Shown piece by piece: positions 24,014 through 32,455 of a stretch of 48,270 nucleotides of DNA. A program made the position numbers and the translations under genes. This DNA comes from an uncultured Bacteroidota bacterium (lineage in GTDB: Bacteria > Bacteroidota > Bacteroidia > JABEUT01): positions 1 through 48,270 of the forward strand of contig CAIWVW010000102.1 of assembly GCA_903916255.1 (NCBI GenBank), read 5' to 3'. Every line of letters starts with the position of its first letter. Position 1 is the first letter of the stretch. Below the pieces are notes generated by a model. The model had not been told where the DNA came from. It worked only from the letters and a program-made list of their open reading frames with translations, and did no database searches.

Positions 24014-24676
24014 ATGCTTGCCAGAGACCTTATCAGTATAGATATCCCGCCCCTTACCGTAAACGATGATGGTGAAAAAGCCCTTAAATGGATGGATGAA
24101 TTTAAGGTGTCGCATCTGCCAGTCATCGATAAAACCAGTTATGTAGGTATTATTTCCGACATGGAAATTATTGACCTTGTGGCCCCTACCGAACATTTAA
24201 GCAAAGTGCGGAAAACACTGGGCAAACCTTTTGTGTTCGAACATCAACATGCCTATGAAGCCTTGAAATTATACGATTTACTTAAAATAACCCTGATACC
24301 AGTTTTAGATGAACGTGAAAGGTTCATGGGTGTTATTACGCAGCAGAAACTACTGGCGTATTTTTCTGAAATGACCGATGCCAAAGACCCGGGAAGTTTA
24401 ATAGTGCTTGAGTTGCACGAAAAGGATTATTCCCTTTCGCAAATAGCGCAGATAGCCGAAAGCAACGGAGCGCGTATACTGAGCCTTTTTCTTACCCCGC
24501 ATCGCGATTCTACCGAGTTGGACGTTACTATTAAAATCAATTTGCAGGATGCTTCTGCTGTATTGCAAACACTGGAACGCTATGGTTACCGCATTCGGGA
24601 ATCATATACGCAGGGCAATGCCAAAAAGGATTTGAAGGACCGCTACGATTCGCTGATTCATTATTTAAATATCTGA
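24014..24676 (+). CDS. CBS-pair protein with ACT-like C-terminal region
   Basis: A 220-residue cytoplasmic protein. Residues about 1-60 and 65-122 are two CBS motifs (HLPVIDKTSYVGIISDMEIID; TLIPVLDERERFMGVITQQKLL), which together usually bind adenine nucleotides as an energy sensor. Residues about 130-205 (SLIVLELHEKDYSLSQIAQIAESNGARILSL) have the beta-alpha-beta pattern of an ACT-like domain. It lies 7 bp before the Omp85 gene on the same strand, so the two are co-transcribed. In many Bacteroidota a CBS protein occurs near bamA, often with NAD kinase between; here no nadK is present. Confidence 0.8.
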   Translation: MLARDLISIDIPPLTVNDDGEKALKWMDEFKVSHLPVIDKTSYVGIISDMEIIDLVAPTEHLSKVRKTLGKPFVFEHQHAYEALKLYDLLKITLIPVLDERERFMGVITQQKLLAYFSEMTDAKDPGSLIVLELHEKDYSLSQIAQIAESNGARILSLFLTPHRDSTELDVTIKINLQDASAVLQTLERYGYRIRESYTQGNAKKDLKDRYDSLIHYLNI

Positions 24677-24683
24677 GAATTTT

Positions 24684-26117
24684 ATGGGGTTTGGCGGCCG
24701 CGTACAGTTGGTTTTATTCTTCGTGGCGGTATTCGGTATGCCTGCTTTCAGCCAGAAAAAAGATTCTGTTTCGACTAAAAAAATAATAATTAATTCCATA
24801 AAAGTTGAAGGTAATAACAGAACCAAGACTTCTATAATTTTACGGGAACTTACTTTTAAAAAGGGAGATTCTGTTCCGACTTCACAATGGGAAGAAACTT
24901 GTCTCCGCTCAAAGAATAACCTGCATAATACAGCCCTTTTCAATTTTGTAAATTTCGATACAACTTCTGTTATTACCGGCGGAATCAACCTGACTATTAC
25001 GGTGGTGGAACGTTGGTATATATGGCCCGTTCCAATATTGCAGCTGGAAGAACGGAACTTTAATACCTGGTGGGTTCAGGACCATAGAAGCCTGAATAAA
25101 ACGGATTATGGTTTTTTAATTTCCGATAATAATTCGCGGGGACGGAAGGAAATTTTAAAAGTAAAACTGCAATTGGGTTATACACAGCAATGGGGCGTTT
25201 CTTACATTATTCCATACATCACTAAAAATCAGGATTTAGGCTTACAGTTTAATTTCACTTCTTCGCAGAATAAGGAAGTGGCATATACATCAGTAGGGGA
25301 TATTTTAACTTTTTTAAGTACACCTGAAAATGTTCTTCAGCAACAATATACATCTGCAATCGACCTTACATACAGGCAAGGGCTTTATAATACCCATTAC
25401 CTTGAATTGAATTTTGCGGCATGTTATATTAACGATACTCTTTTAAAACTTACATCTGATTATCTTCCGTATAACCTTACAAATACAGCCTTTTTCGGTG
25501 CCAAATATTATTTCAAGCGCGACCTGCGCGACAGGTCAGCTTATCCGTTGGAAGGATATTACTTCGATTTCAGCCTGAATGATTATGGCCTTGGGGTTGC
25601 TATTCCTAAAGAACGGGCATTTAATATTACCTATGCACAATCATCGATACACAAATACTGGAAACTAACCAATAAACTATATTATGCAATTGAGGGGGAA
25701 GGCAAAGTTTCGGCAAGTGGTTCGCAACCCTATTATTTGCAAAGAGGGTTAGGATATAGTAACGATTTTGTAAGAGGCTATGAATACTATGTAGTGGATG
25801 GAAATAATTACGGTTTGGTGAAAAACGAAATAAAATTCCGGATACTGAATGTTCCCGTGCAGCAATTACCTATTAAAGGGATTCCCCAGTTTGATAAGGC
25901 CTATTATGCATTCTACCTTACGGCCTTTTCCGATTTAGGATATGTCGGTTCTGCCGATACCTTTGTACAGAATAATTATTTGGCCAATACCCCTTTATGG
26001 GGTAATGGGGTGGGGATAGATTTTGTAGCTTATTACGATATTGTATTGAGGTTTGAATACTCCTTTAACCGGCTTGGGCAAAGCGGGTTTTTCCTGCACT
26101 TTCTGGCCGATATGTAA
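24684..26117 (+). CDS. Omp85/BamA-superfamily outer-membrane protein with one POTRA domain
   Basis: A 477-residue protein with a signal peptide (MGFGGRVQLVLFFVAVFGMPAFSQ). Residues about 32-108 form one POTRA-like domain (INSIKVEGNNRTKTSIILRELTFKKGDSV ... INLTITVVERW). The rest is a 16-strand-type barrel with DLRDRSAYPLEGYYF, the RGYEYYVVDG segment corresponding to the conserved loop-6 motif region (normally VRGF/Y), and GVGIDFVAYYDIVLRFEYSFNRLG near the end. BamA proper has five POTRAs and is about 800 residues, so this is a different, short member whose substrate is unknown. It may insert or translocate particular outer-membrane proteins. Confidence 0.75.
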   Translation: MGFGGRVQLVLFFVAVFGMPAFSQKKDSVSTKKIIINSIKVEGNNRTKTSIILRELTFKKGDSVPTSQWEETCLRSKNNLHNTALFNFVNFDTTSVITGGINLTITVVERWYIWPVPILQLEERNFNTWWVQDHRSLNKTDYGFLISDNNSRGRKEILKVKLQLGYTQQWGVSYIIPYITKNQDLGLQFNFTSSQNKEVAYTSVGDILTFLSTPENVLQQQYTSAIDLTYRQGLYNTHYLELNFAACYINDTLLKLTSDYLPYNLTNTAFFGAKYYFKRDLRDRSAYPLEGYYFDFSLNDYGLGVAIPKERAFNITYAQSSIHKYWKLTNKLYYAIEGEGKVSASGSQPYYLQRGLGYSNDFVRGYEYYVVDGNNYGLVKNEIKFRILNVPVQQLPIKGIPQFDKAYYAFYLTAFSDLGYVGSADTFVQNNYLANTPLWGNGVGIDFVAYYDIVLRFEYSFNRLGQSGFFLHFLADM

Positions 26118-26225
26118 AAACATTAAGCCCGGTAATCCAAAACATGACTTTTTACGTATTTTCCTAAAAGAATAGGCCTTAAAATGAACATTATTCGCAA
26201 ATTCTTAAAAAAGTGATAAGGATTT

Positions 26226-26256
26226 TTTGGATTTTTGAAGCTAATTCCTACATTTG
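26226..26256 (+). promoter_or_regulatory. Promoter of the C10 protease pair: TTTG, 19-nt gap, TACATTTG
   Basis: The -33 TTTG (26226-26229) and -7 TACATTTG (26249-26256) are separated by 19 nt, the best match to the Bacteroidota consensus in this window. The start codon lies 44 bp downstream, leaving a short untranslated leader. Confidence 0.7.
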
Positions 26257-26299
26257 CAAAATAGCATTAACCCTATAATACAAACTCTGAGCGAAGAAT

Positions 26300-27703
26300 A
26301 TGAAAAAAATTAAGTACCTGGTTGCAGCATTATTAGTTGGAAGCCTTGCTGCGAATGCAAACCCTGTTGCAGTAAATACAGCACAAAAGGTGGCTGTGAA
26401 TTTCTACAATAGGACATTTAACACAAATGCTTCCGGTCAAACGTTGGTTTACACCGAACGTGCCTCTGACGGGCAATCTGTGTACTATGTCTTCAATGTG
26501 AATAATAACAAAGGGTTTGTTATTGTGTCGGCCGAAGATGCAACAATACCTGTAATAGGCTATTCCAATGAAGGCCCTTATGTAATTCCCACAGCCGGAA
26601 ACAATGTTGATTTTTGGATGAATGAGCGTAAAAATGAAATTATATCTATACGCGCAAAAAATATAACGGCTACCCGTGAAATTACCGATAAATGGAATGC
26701 GTATATTAATAATACACCTGAAAAGTCGGCCCATCAGGATATGTCGTCTGTAAGCCCACTATGTTCTACCACCTGGGACCAGAGCCCATACTATAATCAA
26801 ATGTGCCCCGGTGGTTCCGTAACCGGATGCGTGGCAACGGCAATGGCTCAAATTATGAAATATTGGGCCTACCCAACTGAAGGATGGGGTTCGTGGTGTT
26901 ATGATGATTTAAAATCAGAAGGATATCAGGAAAACTATGGAATGCTATGCGCCTATTTCGATACTTCACATTACGTATGGAGCGCAATGCCTTTAAGCGT
27001 AACCGGTGCCAACAAGGAAGTAGCTAAATTGATGTATGATTGTGGTGTTAGTGTGGACATGGACTATAGCCCTACCGGAAGTGGAGCATTGGTAACAGGT
27101 GGGAACCCTTCAGCTGAATATTCATATAAAACCTATTTTGGATACAAGCCAAATGATACCGGAGTAAATTATACCAGCTATACGGTAGCGGGCTGGGAAG
27201 CACTTTTGAAAACCGAACTGAATGCAGGCCGCCCTGTTCAATATATGGGTACTGACCCAACTCAGGGAGGTCACTCATGGGTTTGCGACGGATACACTAC
27301 AACCAATACCTTCCACATGAATTGGGGTTGGAGCGGGTATGATGACGGAGATTATGCCGTTACTGCATTAATTGCCGACGGAGATGATTTTTCGGAAGAC
27401 ATTGGAGCAGTTATCAGGATACAACCTCCTGTAGCAGCTGCAGTTCCTGAAGTGTCGAACACTATTGACATTACTGTATATCCAAACCCAAGTCAGGGTG
27501 AATTTACATTTGAAATTCCTTCCAACCTGAATAACGCTCAATTGAAAGTATACAACACGCTCGGACAGGAAGTATATTCTTCAGAAGTGAATACAGGTAA
27601 ATACCAAATTAACCTGGGCAACCAATCAGCCGGAGCATACTTATACCGTTTGCTGAATGCAAATGGCTCACCGGTTTCCAACGGAAAACTTATTCTTCAA
27701 TAA
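26300..27703 (+). CDS. Secreted C10 (streptopain-like) cysteine protease with T9SS tail, copy 1
   Basis: A papain-fold protease of the SpeB/interpain family, 467 residues. Signal peptide 1-20 (ending ANANP); a Spi/C10 propeptide region, residues 25-140 (AQKVAVNFY ... YVFNVNNNKGFVIVSAED). The catalytic domain has Cys177 in SVTGCVATAMAQIMKYW and His325 in GGHSWVCDGY, followed by FHMNWGWSGYDDGDY, the Asn/Trp-Gly-Trp loop of the family. The C-terminal ~75 residues form a type A T9SS tail (VYPNPSQGEFTFEI ... GAYLYRLLNANG). It should be exported as an inactive zymogen. A near-identical layout follows 18 bp downstream. Confidence 0.93.
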   Translation: MKKIKYLVAALLVGSLAANANPVAVNTAQKVAVNFYNRTFNTNASGQTLVYTERASDGQSVYYVFNVNNNKGFVIVSAEDATIPVIGYSNEGPYVIPTAGNNVDFWMNERKNEIISIRAKNITATREITDKWNAYINNTPEKSAHQDMSSVSPLCSTTWDQSPYYNQMCPGGSVTGCVATAMAQIMKYWAYPTEGWGSWCYDDLKSEGYQENYGMLCAYFDTSHYVWSAMPLSVTGANKEVAKLMYDCGVSVDMDYSPTGSGALVTGGNPSAEYSYKTYFGYKPNDTGVNYTSYTVAGWEALLKTELNAGRPVQYMGTDPTQGGHSWVCDGYTTTNTFHMNWGWSGYDDGDYAVTALIADGDDFSEDIGAVIRIQPPVAAAVPEVSNTIDITVYPNPSQGEFTFEIPSNLNNAQLKVYNTLGQEVYSSEVNTGKYQINLGNQSAGAYLYRLLNANGSPVSNGKLILQ

Positions 27704-27721
27704 AATAATCAAATTCGAATC

Positions 27722-29137
27722 ATGAAAAAAATTAAAGTTCTGGCCCTTTCTGTTTTGCTTAGCGCCGGTTTTGTTAAAGCTAATCCGGTAACTGTTAGTG
27801 TAGCGCAAAAAGTGGCGCAAAACTTCTATTCCGCAAAATATTCTGCCGTTTCTTCCAACGCATCGCTGGCATATACCGAAAGAGATGCAAATGCATTGCC
27901 GGTGTTTTACGTTTTTAACGTGAACAATAATAAAGGTTTTGTTATTGTAACAGCGGATGATGCCGCACACCCTATTATCGGATATTCCGATGAAGGAGCT
28001 TTTGTGGTTCCAACTACCAATAACAATGTATATTTTTGGTTGCAGAATCGCAAAAATGAAGTAATTGCACTAAGGACACAAAATATTACTGCCAGCGCAG
28101 ATGTCATTAACGAGTGGACCTCTTATGCTAATAACAATAGTCGTTCAATTCACAGTGCATCTTCTTCCAGAGATAGCGTATTGCCATTATGCCATACCTC
28201 ATGGGACCAGTCTCCTTATTATAATGCCATGTGCCCGGGTGGTTCTGTAACGGGTTGCGTTGCAACGGCTATGGCTCAGATAATGAAATACTGGAGTTAT
28301 CCAAGTGTTGGAATAGGTTCGCACTGTTACAATGATAATACCCCCTATTTTTCAGAAAACTATGGAACATTATGCGCTTATTTCGATACTTCGCATTATG
28401 TTTGGTCGGAAATGCAGGATAACCCATTAGGCGGGCCTAATGCGCAAATAGCCAAATTGATGTACGATTGCGGTGTTAGTGTTGATATGGATTATACTCC
28501 AACAGGAAGCGGTGCTTTTGTAGATGGCGGAGACCCGTCGGCCCAATATTCATATCCTACCTATTTTGGATACGATGCCACAACTATCAATTTTGCCTCA
28601 TATAATTCAAATCAACAAGCTAGCTGGATTTCATTGCTGGAGAATGAATTTAACAATAAAAGACCTGTAAATTTCGAGGGTACAGACCCAACTAACGGTG
28701 GGCACTCATGGGTTTGCGACGGTTACAGCGCAACCAATGAAATGCATATGAACTGGGGATGGAGCGGCTATGATAATGGCTATTTTACAGTTACTTCGTT
28801 AAACCCTGCCCCTTATGATTTTTCAGAAAATATTGGTGTAGTTTATGGAATCGAACCTCCTCCGGGAGCATTGGCAGTTCAAAAGATTTCTGCTTCTGCC
28901 GGAATCAATGTGTATCCTAATCCAAGTCATGGAATATTTAATTTTAGCCTGAACAGTAACAACGGAAATTACCAGGTAAGGGTTTATAATGTTTTGGGTC
29001 AGGAAGTAAATACTGCTATCATTAATACTGCCAACAATACTATTAATTTAAGCACACAAGCTAAAGGTATCTACATCTATAAGTTGATTACTGAAAAGGG
29101 TGAAACTGTTTCCACCGGAAGACTTGTAGTAGAATAG
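27722..29137 (+). CDS. Secreted C10 (streptopain-like) cysteine protease with T9SS tail, copy 2
   Basis: A 471-residue tandem paralogue of the preceding gene. The signal peptide (MKKIKVLALSVLLSAGFVKA), propeptide and catalytic parts align almost without gaps. The catalytic Cys179 is in SVTGCVATAMAQIMKYW and His328 in GGHSWVCDGY, then MHMNWGWSGYDNGYF. The T9SS tail is VYPNPSHGIFNFSL ... GIYIYKLITEKG. The linker before the mature domain and the loops around residues 195-215 and 285-305 differ, so substrate preference may differ. It starts 18 bp after the first copy and ends at a hairpin terminator, so both are one transcript. Confidence 0.93.
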   Translation: MKKIKVLALSVLLSAGFVKANPVTVSVAQKVAQNFYSAKYSAVSSNASLAYTERDANALPVFYVFNVNNNKGFVIVTADDAAHPIIGYSDEGAFVVPTTNNNVYFWLQNRKNEVIALRTQNITASADVINEWTSYANNNSRSIHSASSSRDSVLPLCHTSWDQSPYYNAMCPGGSVTGCVATAMAQIMKYWSYPSVGIGSHCYNDNTPYFSENYGTLCAYFDTSHYVWSEMQDNPLGGPNAQIAKLMYDCGVSVDMDYTPTGSGAFVDGGDPSAQYSYPTYFGYDATTINFASYNSNQQASWISLLENEFNNKRPVNFEGTDPTNGGHSWVCDGYSATNEMHMNWGWSGYDNGYFTVTSLNPAPYDFSENIGVVYGIEPPPGALAVQKISASAGINVYPNPSHGIFNFSLNSNNGNYQVRVYNVLGQEVNTAIINTANNTINLSTQAKGIYIYKLITEKGETVSTGRLVVE

Positions 29138-29160
29138 TAAATCAGGAAATAATTTAAAAG

Positions 29161-29185
29161 AGTGAGGGCATGTCCCTCACTTTTT
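29161..29185 (+). terminator. Intrinsic terminator after the C10 pair
   Basis: Stem AGTGAGGG / CCCTCACT with a 4-nt loop followed by TTTT, 23 bp after the second protease stop. Confidence 0.85.
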
Positions 29186-29202
29186 ATTTGTAGCAATTAG
29201 AA

Positions 29203-29589
29203 TTAATGTATTCTTTTGAAAATTGTCTTATTTCCATAATAAAGATAACTTCTGTCAATTTTAACCCCAACTTCAGTATCAAACATAATTCCACCTACCA
29301 GCAACCCTTGCTCTGTTTTGGTTGTAGGCATGCCATATTCTTCAACTAAATAAAATCGGTAATCATCATTCCAATTACCCACTCTTATATGATAATATCT
29401 ACCTATAGTATCTTTCCCTGTAATCTTAACTAAGGAGTCGTGTGTAAAATTAAGGGAATGATTAGAATGTTTAATATCAACCCATTTCCCAATTAAGATT
29501 CTCTTTATAGTCTCACTAGAATCCACTTTTTGGCTTCGGCAGTTATTTATTGAAAAGAAAATTATTAAGGCAACCAGAAGATTTCTCAC
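29203..29589 (-). CDS. Small exported protein of unknown function
   Basis: A 128-residue product starting with GTG at 29589; a TATCTTTA box lies just upstream at about 29595-29602. It opens with a hydrophobic segment (MRNLLVALIIFFSINNCRSQ) that could be a Sec signal peptide; the Cys at 17 is not in a good lipobox (SINNC). The mature part is beta-rich with ILIGKWVDIKHS, a W-containing opening seen in lipocalin-like Bacteroidota proteins, but too little matches to assign a family. It follows the mnmH stop by 18 bp but appears to have its own promoter. Its coding is supported by the codon pattern and length only. Confidence 0.6.
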   Translation of the reverse strand: MRNLLVALIIFFSINNCRSQKVDSSETIKRILIGKWVDIKHSNHSLNFTHDSLVKITGKDTIGRYYHIRVGNWNDDYRFYLVEEYGMPTTKTEQGLLVGGIMFDTEVGVKIDRSYLYYGNKTIFKRIH

Positions 29590-29607
29590 GAAGTAAAGAT
29601 AAATATT

Positions 29608-30621
29608 CTAAGCAAGATTTAGTATAGTTTTTGCAATGTCTTCAGGTGCAAGTTCCATACAAGGTATCTTATGAATTGTTGTGGGAACCCGCTTTGCAAC
29701 ACCATGTGTGTAGCTTTTATCGTAATAAACAAGACTCATTTCACAAGCTGTTTTTAAATCGCCGGCATGTATGGCTTCGATAGTAGCTTTTGCATTTTGA
29801 AAACCCAAACGCTTCCGTATTTTTTCAATGGAAGCAATCAGTTCTTCCCTACTGAATTTGCCATATTCACCGACCAGATATTCCACTCTTTTTTCAAGCG
29901 GTAAATCCACATAGTAAACCTGTGCCGCCCGCATTTGCGCCCAAAGGGAATTGGGGATAATCCGCTTGCCGATGTTTTGGCTTTCATCCTCCACCCAAAT
30001 AGGTTTATCATTGGACATGTTTAACAATTTTACGGCGCATTCATTTTCAAACATTTCCTGCGTAGGTGCAATATTCTCACCTAAGGTTCCGAAAGCAGAA
30101 CCTTTGTGGCAGGCTATTTTTTCAAGGTCGAGTATGTTCTCATTCAATTTTTCCAACTCATGCAGGATAAGTGTTTTGCCTGAACCGGTGCGGCCGCCAA
30201 GTATATTCAGTGTAAAGGGTTTTCCAAATGTTTCCAGCACCATAGTGCGGAACGCTTTGTACCCTTTCTGCAAGGTGTAAACCTTAAATCCGTACCATTC
30301 AAAAAGCCATGCCATGCCTGCGCTGCGCATACCACCGCGCCAGCAATGCACCAGCAATGTACCATTAATTGCAACTTCTTGCGCTTTAGTAATGTATTCC
30401 GCAAAGCGCGGCCCTGCCAGTTCCATTCCTTTCAGCATAGCAGGTTGTTTGCCTTGCTGTTTATAGATAGTTCCAACAACTACCCTGTCTTCATTGGTAA
30501 AAAGAGGAATATTAATGGCTCCCGGGATATGGCCATGCTCAAATTCCGCCGGGGTACGGACATCAATAACAGGATATGTTTTTGAGAGCGAAAAAAATTC
30601 AGATGCAGGAACAGATTTCAT
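29608..30621 (-). CDS. mnmH: tRNA 2-selenouridine synthase
   Basis: MnmH (SelU, YbbB) replaces sulfur with selenium at the wobble 2-thiouridine of certain tRNAs, through a geranylated intermediate, using selenophosphate. The 337-residue protein has an N-terminal rhodanese domain (about 1-130) with active-site Cys93 in VHCWRGGMRS. A P-loop domain follows, with Walker A GGRTGSGKT at 142-150 and conserved VEDESQNIGKRIIP near 210. Both halves are intact. It starts 1 bp after the APC permease stop, so it is read through from that cluster. The selenophosphate synthase gene selD it depends on is not in this window. Confidence 0.93.
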   Translation of the reverse strand: MKSVPASEFFSLSKTYPVIDVRTPAEFEHGHIPGAINIPLFTNEDRVVVGTIYKQQGKQPAMLKGMELAGPRFAEYITKAQEVAINGTLLVHCWRGGMRSAGMAWLFEWYGFKVYTLQKGYKAFRTMVLETFGKPFTLNILGGRTGSGKTLILHELEKLNENILDLEKIACHKGSAFGTLGENIAPTQEMFENECAVKLLNMSNDKPIWVEDESQNIGKRIIPNSLWAQMRAAQVYYVDLPLEKRVEYLVGEYGKFSREELIASIEKIRKRLGFQNAKATIEAIHAGDLKTACEMSLVYYDKSYTHGVAKRVPTTIHKIPCMELAPEDIAKTILNLA

Positions 30622-30622
30622 G

Positions 30623-32092
30623 TTATGAACTTTTCACTGCAAGCGTTTTTCGTAAGATAAAATAAACCGGAATGCCAATTGCTACAATAGCAATGCCGGG
30701 TAGTGTGGTGCCAGAGGAGTTGATAAGCAAATCAACGGAAATAGCGGTGGCAATAACAATATACAGAATGGGTAAAAAAGGATAGGCAAAAACTTTGTAG
30801 GGCCTTATAACATCGGGTTGTTTTTTGCGGAGGATAAAAATCCCGTAAATGGTGAAAATGTAGAATAGGAGGGAGGCGATAATAATATAATCAAGCAGGC
30901 TGCTATATGAGCCGCTAAGGCATAATATACACGCCCAAATGCATTGAAACAGCAAAGACTTGGCGGGCACTCCTTTACTGTTTAATTTTAATGCTTGTTT
31001 AAAAAACAACTTGTCTTTTGCCATAGCATAATACAACCTTGCACCTGAAAGGATGATGCCATTATTGCACCCGAAAGTGGATACCATAATAAGTGCTGCC
31101 ATAATAAATGCGGCACCGTTGCCCAGCATTACGGATACTGCGGCCGTGCCTACCCGGTCGTCTTTTGCAAAAGCAATCCCCTGGTGAATTACATCAATTC
31201 CTTCTTTGCTGCCATGCAGCGGAAGGATGGCTAAATAGGTAAGATTGGCAAGGATATATAACACCCCCACAATCAATGTCCCAAATAAAAGCGAGAGTGG
31301 AATATTGCGTCCGGGGTTTTTTACTTCCGATGAAATGAAAGTGATATTGTTCCATGCATCGCTGGAGAATAAAGAGCCAACCATGGCTACTCCCATAGCT
31401 GCAAGAATGGCAATTCCGGTAATAGGGGCGCCACTTGCAGGTGTTCCATCAAGGTTTACGGAAGGTACTGCATTCCACATATTGTGGAAATTATCACTGA
31501 TGAAATGTCCATTCATCGAAATGATAATTCCCGCAACTATCAATGCTCCGAGGGCAAGCAGTTTGGTGGAAGTAAAAATACCCTGCACAAGTTTCCCCAG
31601 TTCTATCCCCCTTGTATTAATAAAGGTGATAATAATAATAATTGCAATAGCTAAAAGCTGGGCCGCGGAAATCTTTATAAATCCGGCATCAATAAGTATG
31701 TTGGTTGTACTTAAAGCCGGAAAGAAAACGGAAGTGAATTTTGCGAAGGCCACACCCAATGCAGCAATGGTTCCTGTTTGGATAACCATAAAACTGGTCC
31801 AGCCATATAAAAAACCCATCAATGGATTATAGGCTTCTTTCAGGTAAACATATTGTCCGCCTGCTTTGGGCATCATTCCTGCTAACTCACCGTAGCAAAG
31901 GGCTGCAATAAGCGTAATTACCGCGCTTATTATCCATGCAAGAATTAAATATCCCGAAGAACCTAATTGTCGCGACATAAGCGCGCTCACTATAAAAACA
32001 CCGGACCCTATCATAGAGCCCGATACTATCATAGTGGAATCGAAGAGCGAAAGCGATTGCTTAAATTCAGATTTTTCGGTAGTGTTTTCCAA
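30623..32092 (-). CDS. APC-superfamily amino-acid permease
   Basis: A 489-residue inner-membrane transporter with about 12 hydrophobic helices. The N-terminal segment SLFDSTMIVSGSMIGSGVFIVSALMS carries the unwound TM1 G-S-G motif that binds the substrate backbone. It is followed by TLIAALCYGELAGMMPKAGGQYVYLKEAYNPLMGFLYGW, typical of the APC/LAT family. It probably takes up or exchanges an amino acid; the substrate cannot be told. It starts 3 bp after the small membrane gene and overlaps operonically with mnmH, one of four close-packed minus-strand genes. Confidence 0.85.
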   Translation of the reverse strand: MENTTEKSEFKQSLSLFDSTMIVSGSMIGSGVFIVSALMSRQLGSSGYLILAWIISAVITLIAALCYGELAGMMPKAGGQYVYLKEAYNPLMGFLYGWTSFMVIQTGTIAALGVAFAKFTSVFFPALSTTNILIDAGFIKISAAQLLAIAIIIIITFINTRGIELGKLVQGIFTSTKLLALGALIVAGIIISMNGHFISDNFHNMWNAVPSVNLDGTPASGAPITGIAILAAMGVAMVGSLFSSDAWNNITFISSEVKNPGRNIPLSLLFGTLIVGVLYILANLTYLAILPLHGSKEGIDVIHQGIAFAKDDRVGTAAVSVMLGNGAAFIMAALIMVSTFGCNNGIILSGARLYYAMAKDKLFFKQALKLNSKGVPAKSLLFQCIWACILCLSGSYSSLLDYIIIASLLFYIFTIYGIFILRKKQPDVIRPYKVFAYPFLPILYIVIATAISVDLLINSSGTTLPGIAIVAIGIPVYFILRKTLAVKSS

Positions 32093-32095
32093 TAG

Positions 32096-32446
32096 TTAAA
32101 GGTTTATGTCCATCCGGCGATAGAAGAACAGCAGGATAATTATGAATATGGCTGAAATCAGGAAAGTAATATCCACAGGTGTAAAGCTGTTCATGAATAC
32201 CAACAAAATATTTTTAGCGAAGAAAGAAATTACAAATAAATGGACTCCCCACTTCTTCATGTACCAAATGCCAACAAAAGAAATGAACTGCAGGCATACG
32301 ACAAAACTGTAAAGAGCCGGGTAAAACTCTCCTATTTTTTTTACTGTAGGAGAGAAGGCATATATAAAACTCATCACCACCATTATCCAGCCGATGATGC
32401 TTATAATACTAACAATGCGGGGGCGTTTTGTTTTTATTCCTACCAT
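32096..32446 (-). CDS. Small four-TM membrane protein of unknown function
   Basis: A 116-residue product with a basic N-terminus (MVGIKTKRPRI) and hydrophobic helices at about 11-30, 42-60, 66-84 and 91-109. The segment FVGIWYMKKWGVHLFVISFF is of a kind seen in small Bacteroidota membrane proteins, but I do not recognise a family. It is 9 bp after the MacB-type permease and 3 bp before the APC permease, so it is co-transcribed with both. Possible accessory subunit, by position only. Confidence 0.65.
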   Translation of the reverse strand: MVGIKTKRPRIVSIISIIGWIMVVMSFIYAFSPTVKKIGEFYPALYSFVVCLQFISFVGIWYMKKWGVHLFVISFFAKNILLVFMNSFTPVDITFLISAIFIIILLFFYRRMDINL

Positions 32447-32455
32447 GCTATATAC

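Noticed and set aside
24684-26117. BamA
   Set aside because: Too short (477 residues), with only one POTRA-like domain instead of five.
31245-31832. 195-codon open frame antisense to the APC permease
   Set aside because: It is the complement of membrane-helix codons, giving an Ile/Ala-rich translation; the permease on the minus strand is complete.
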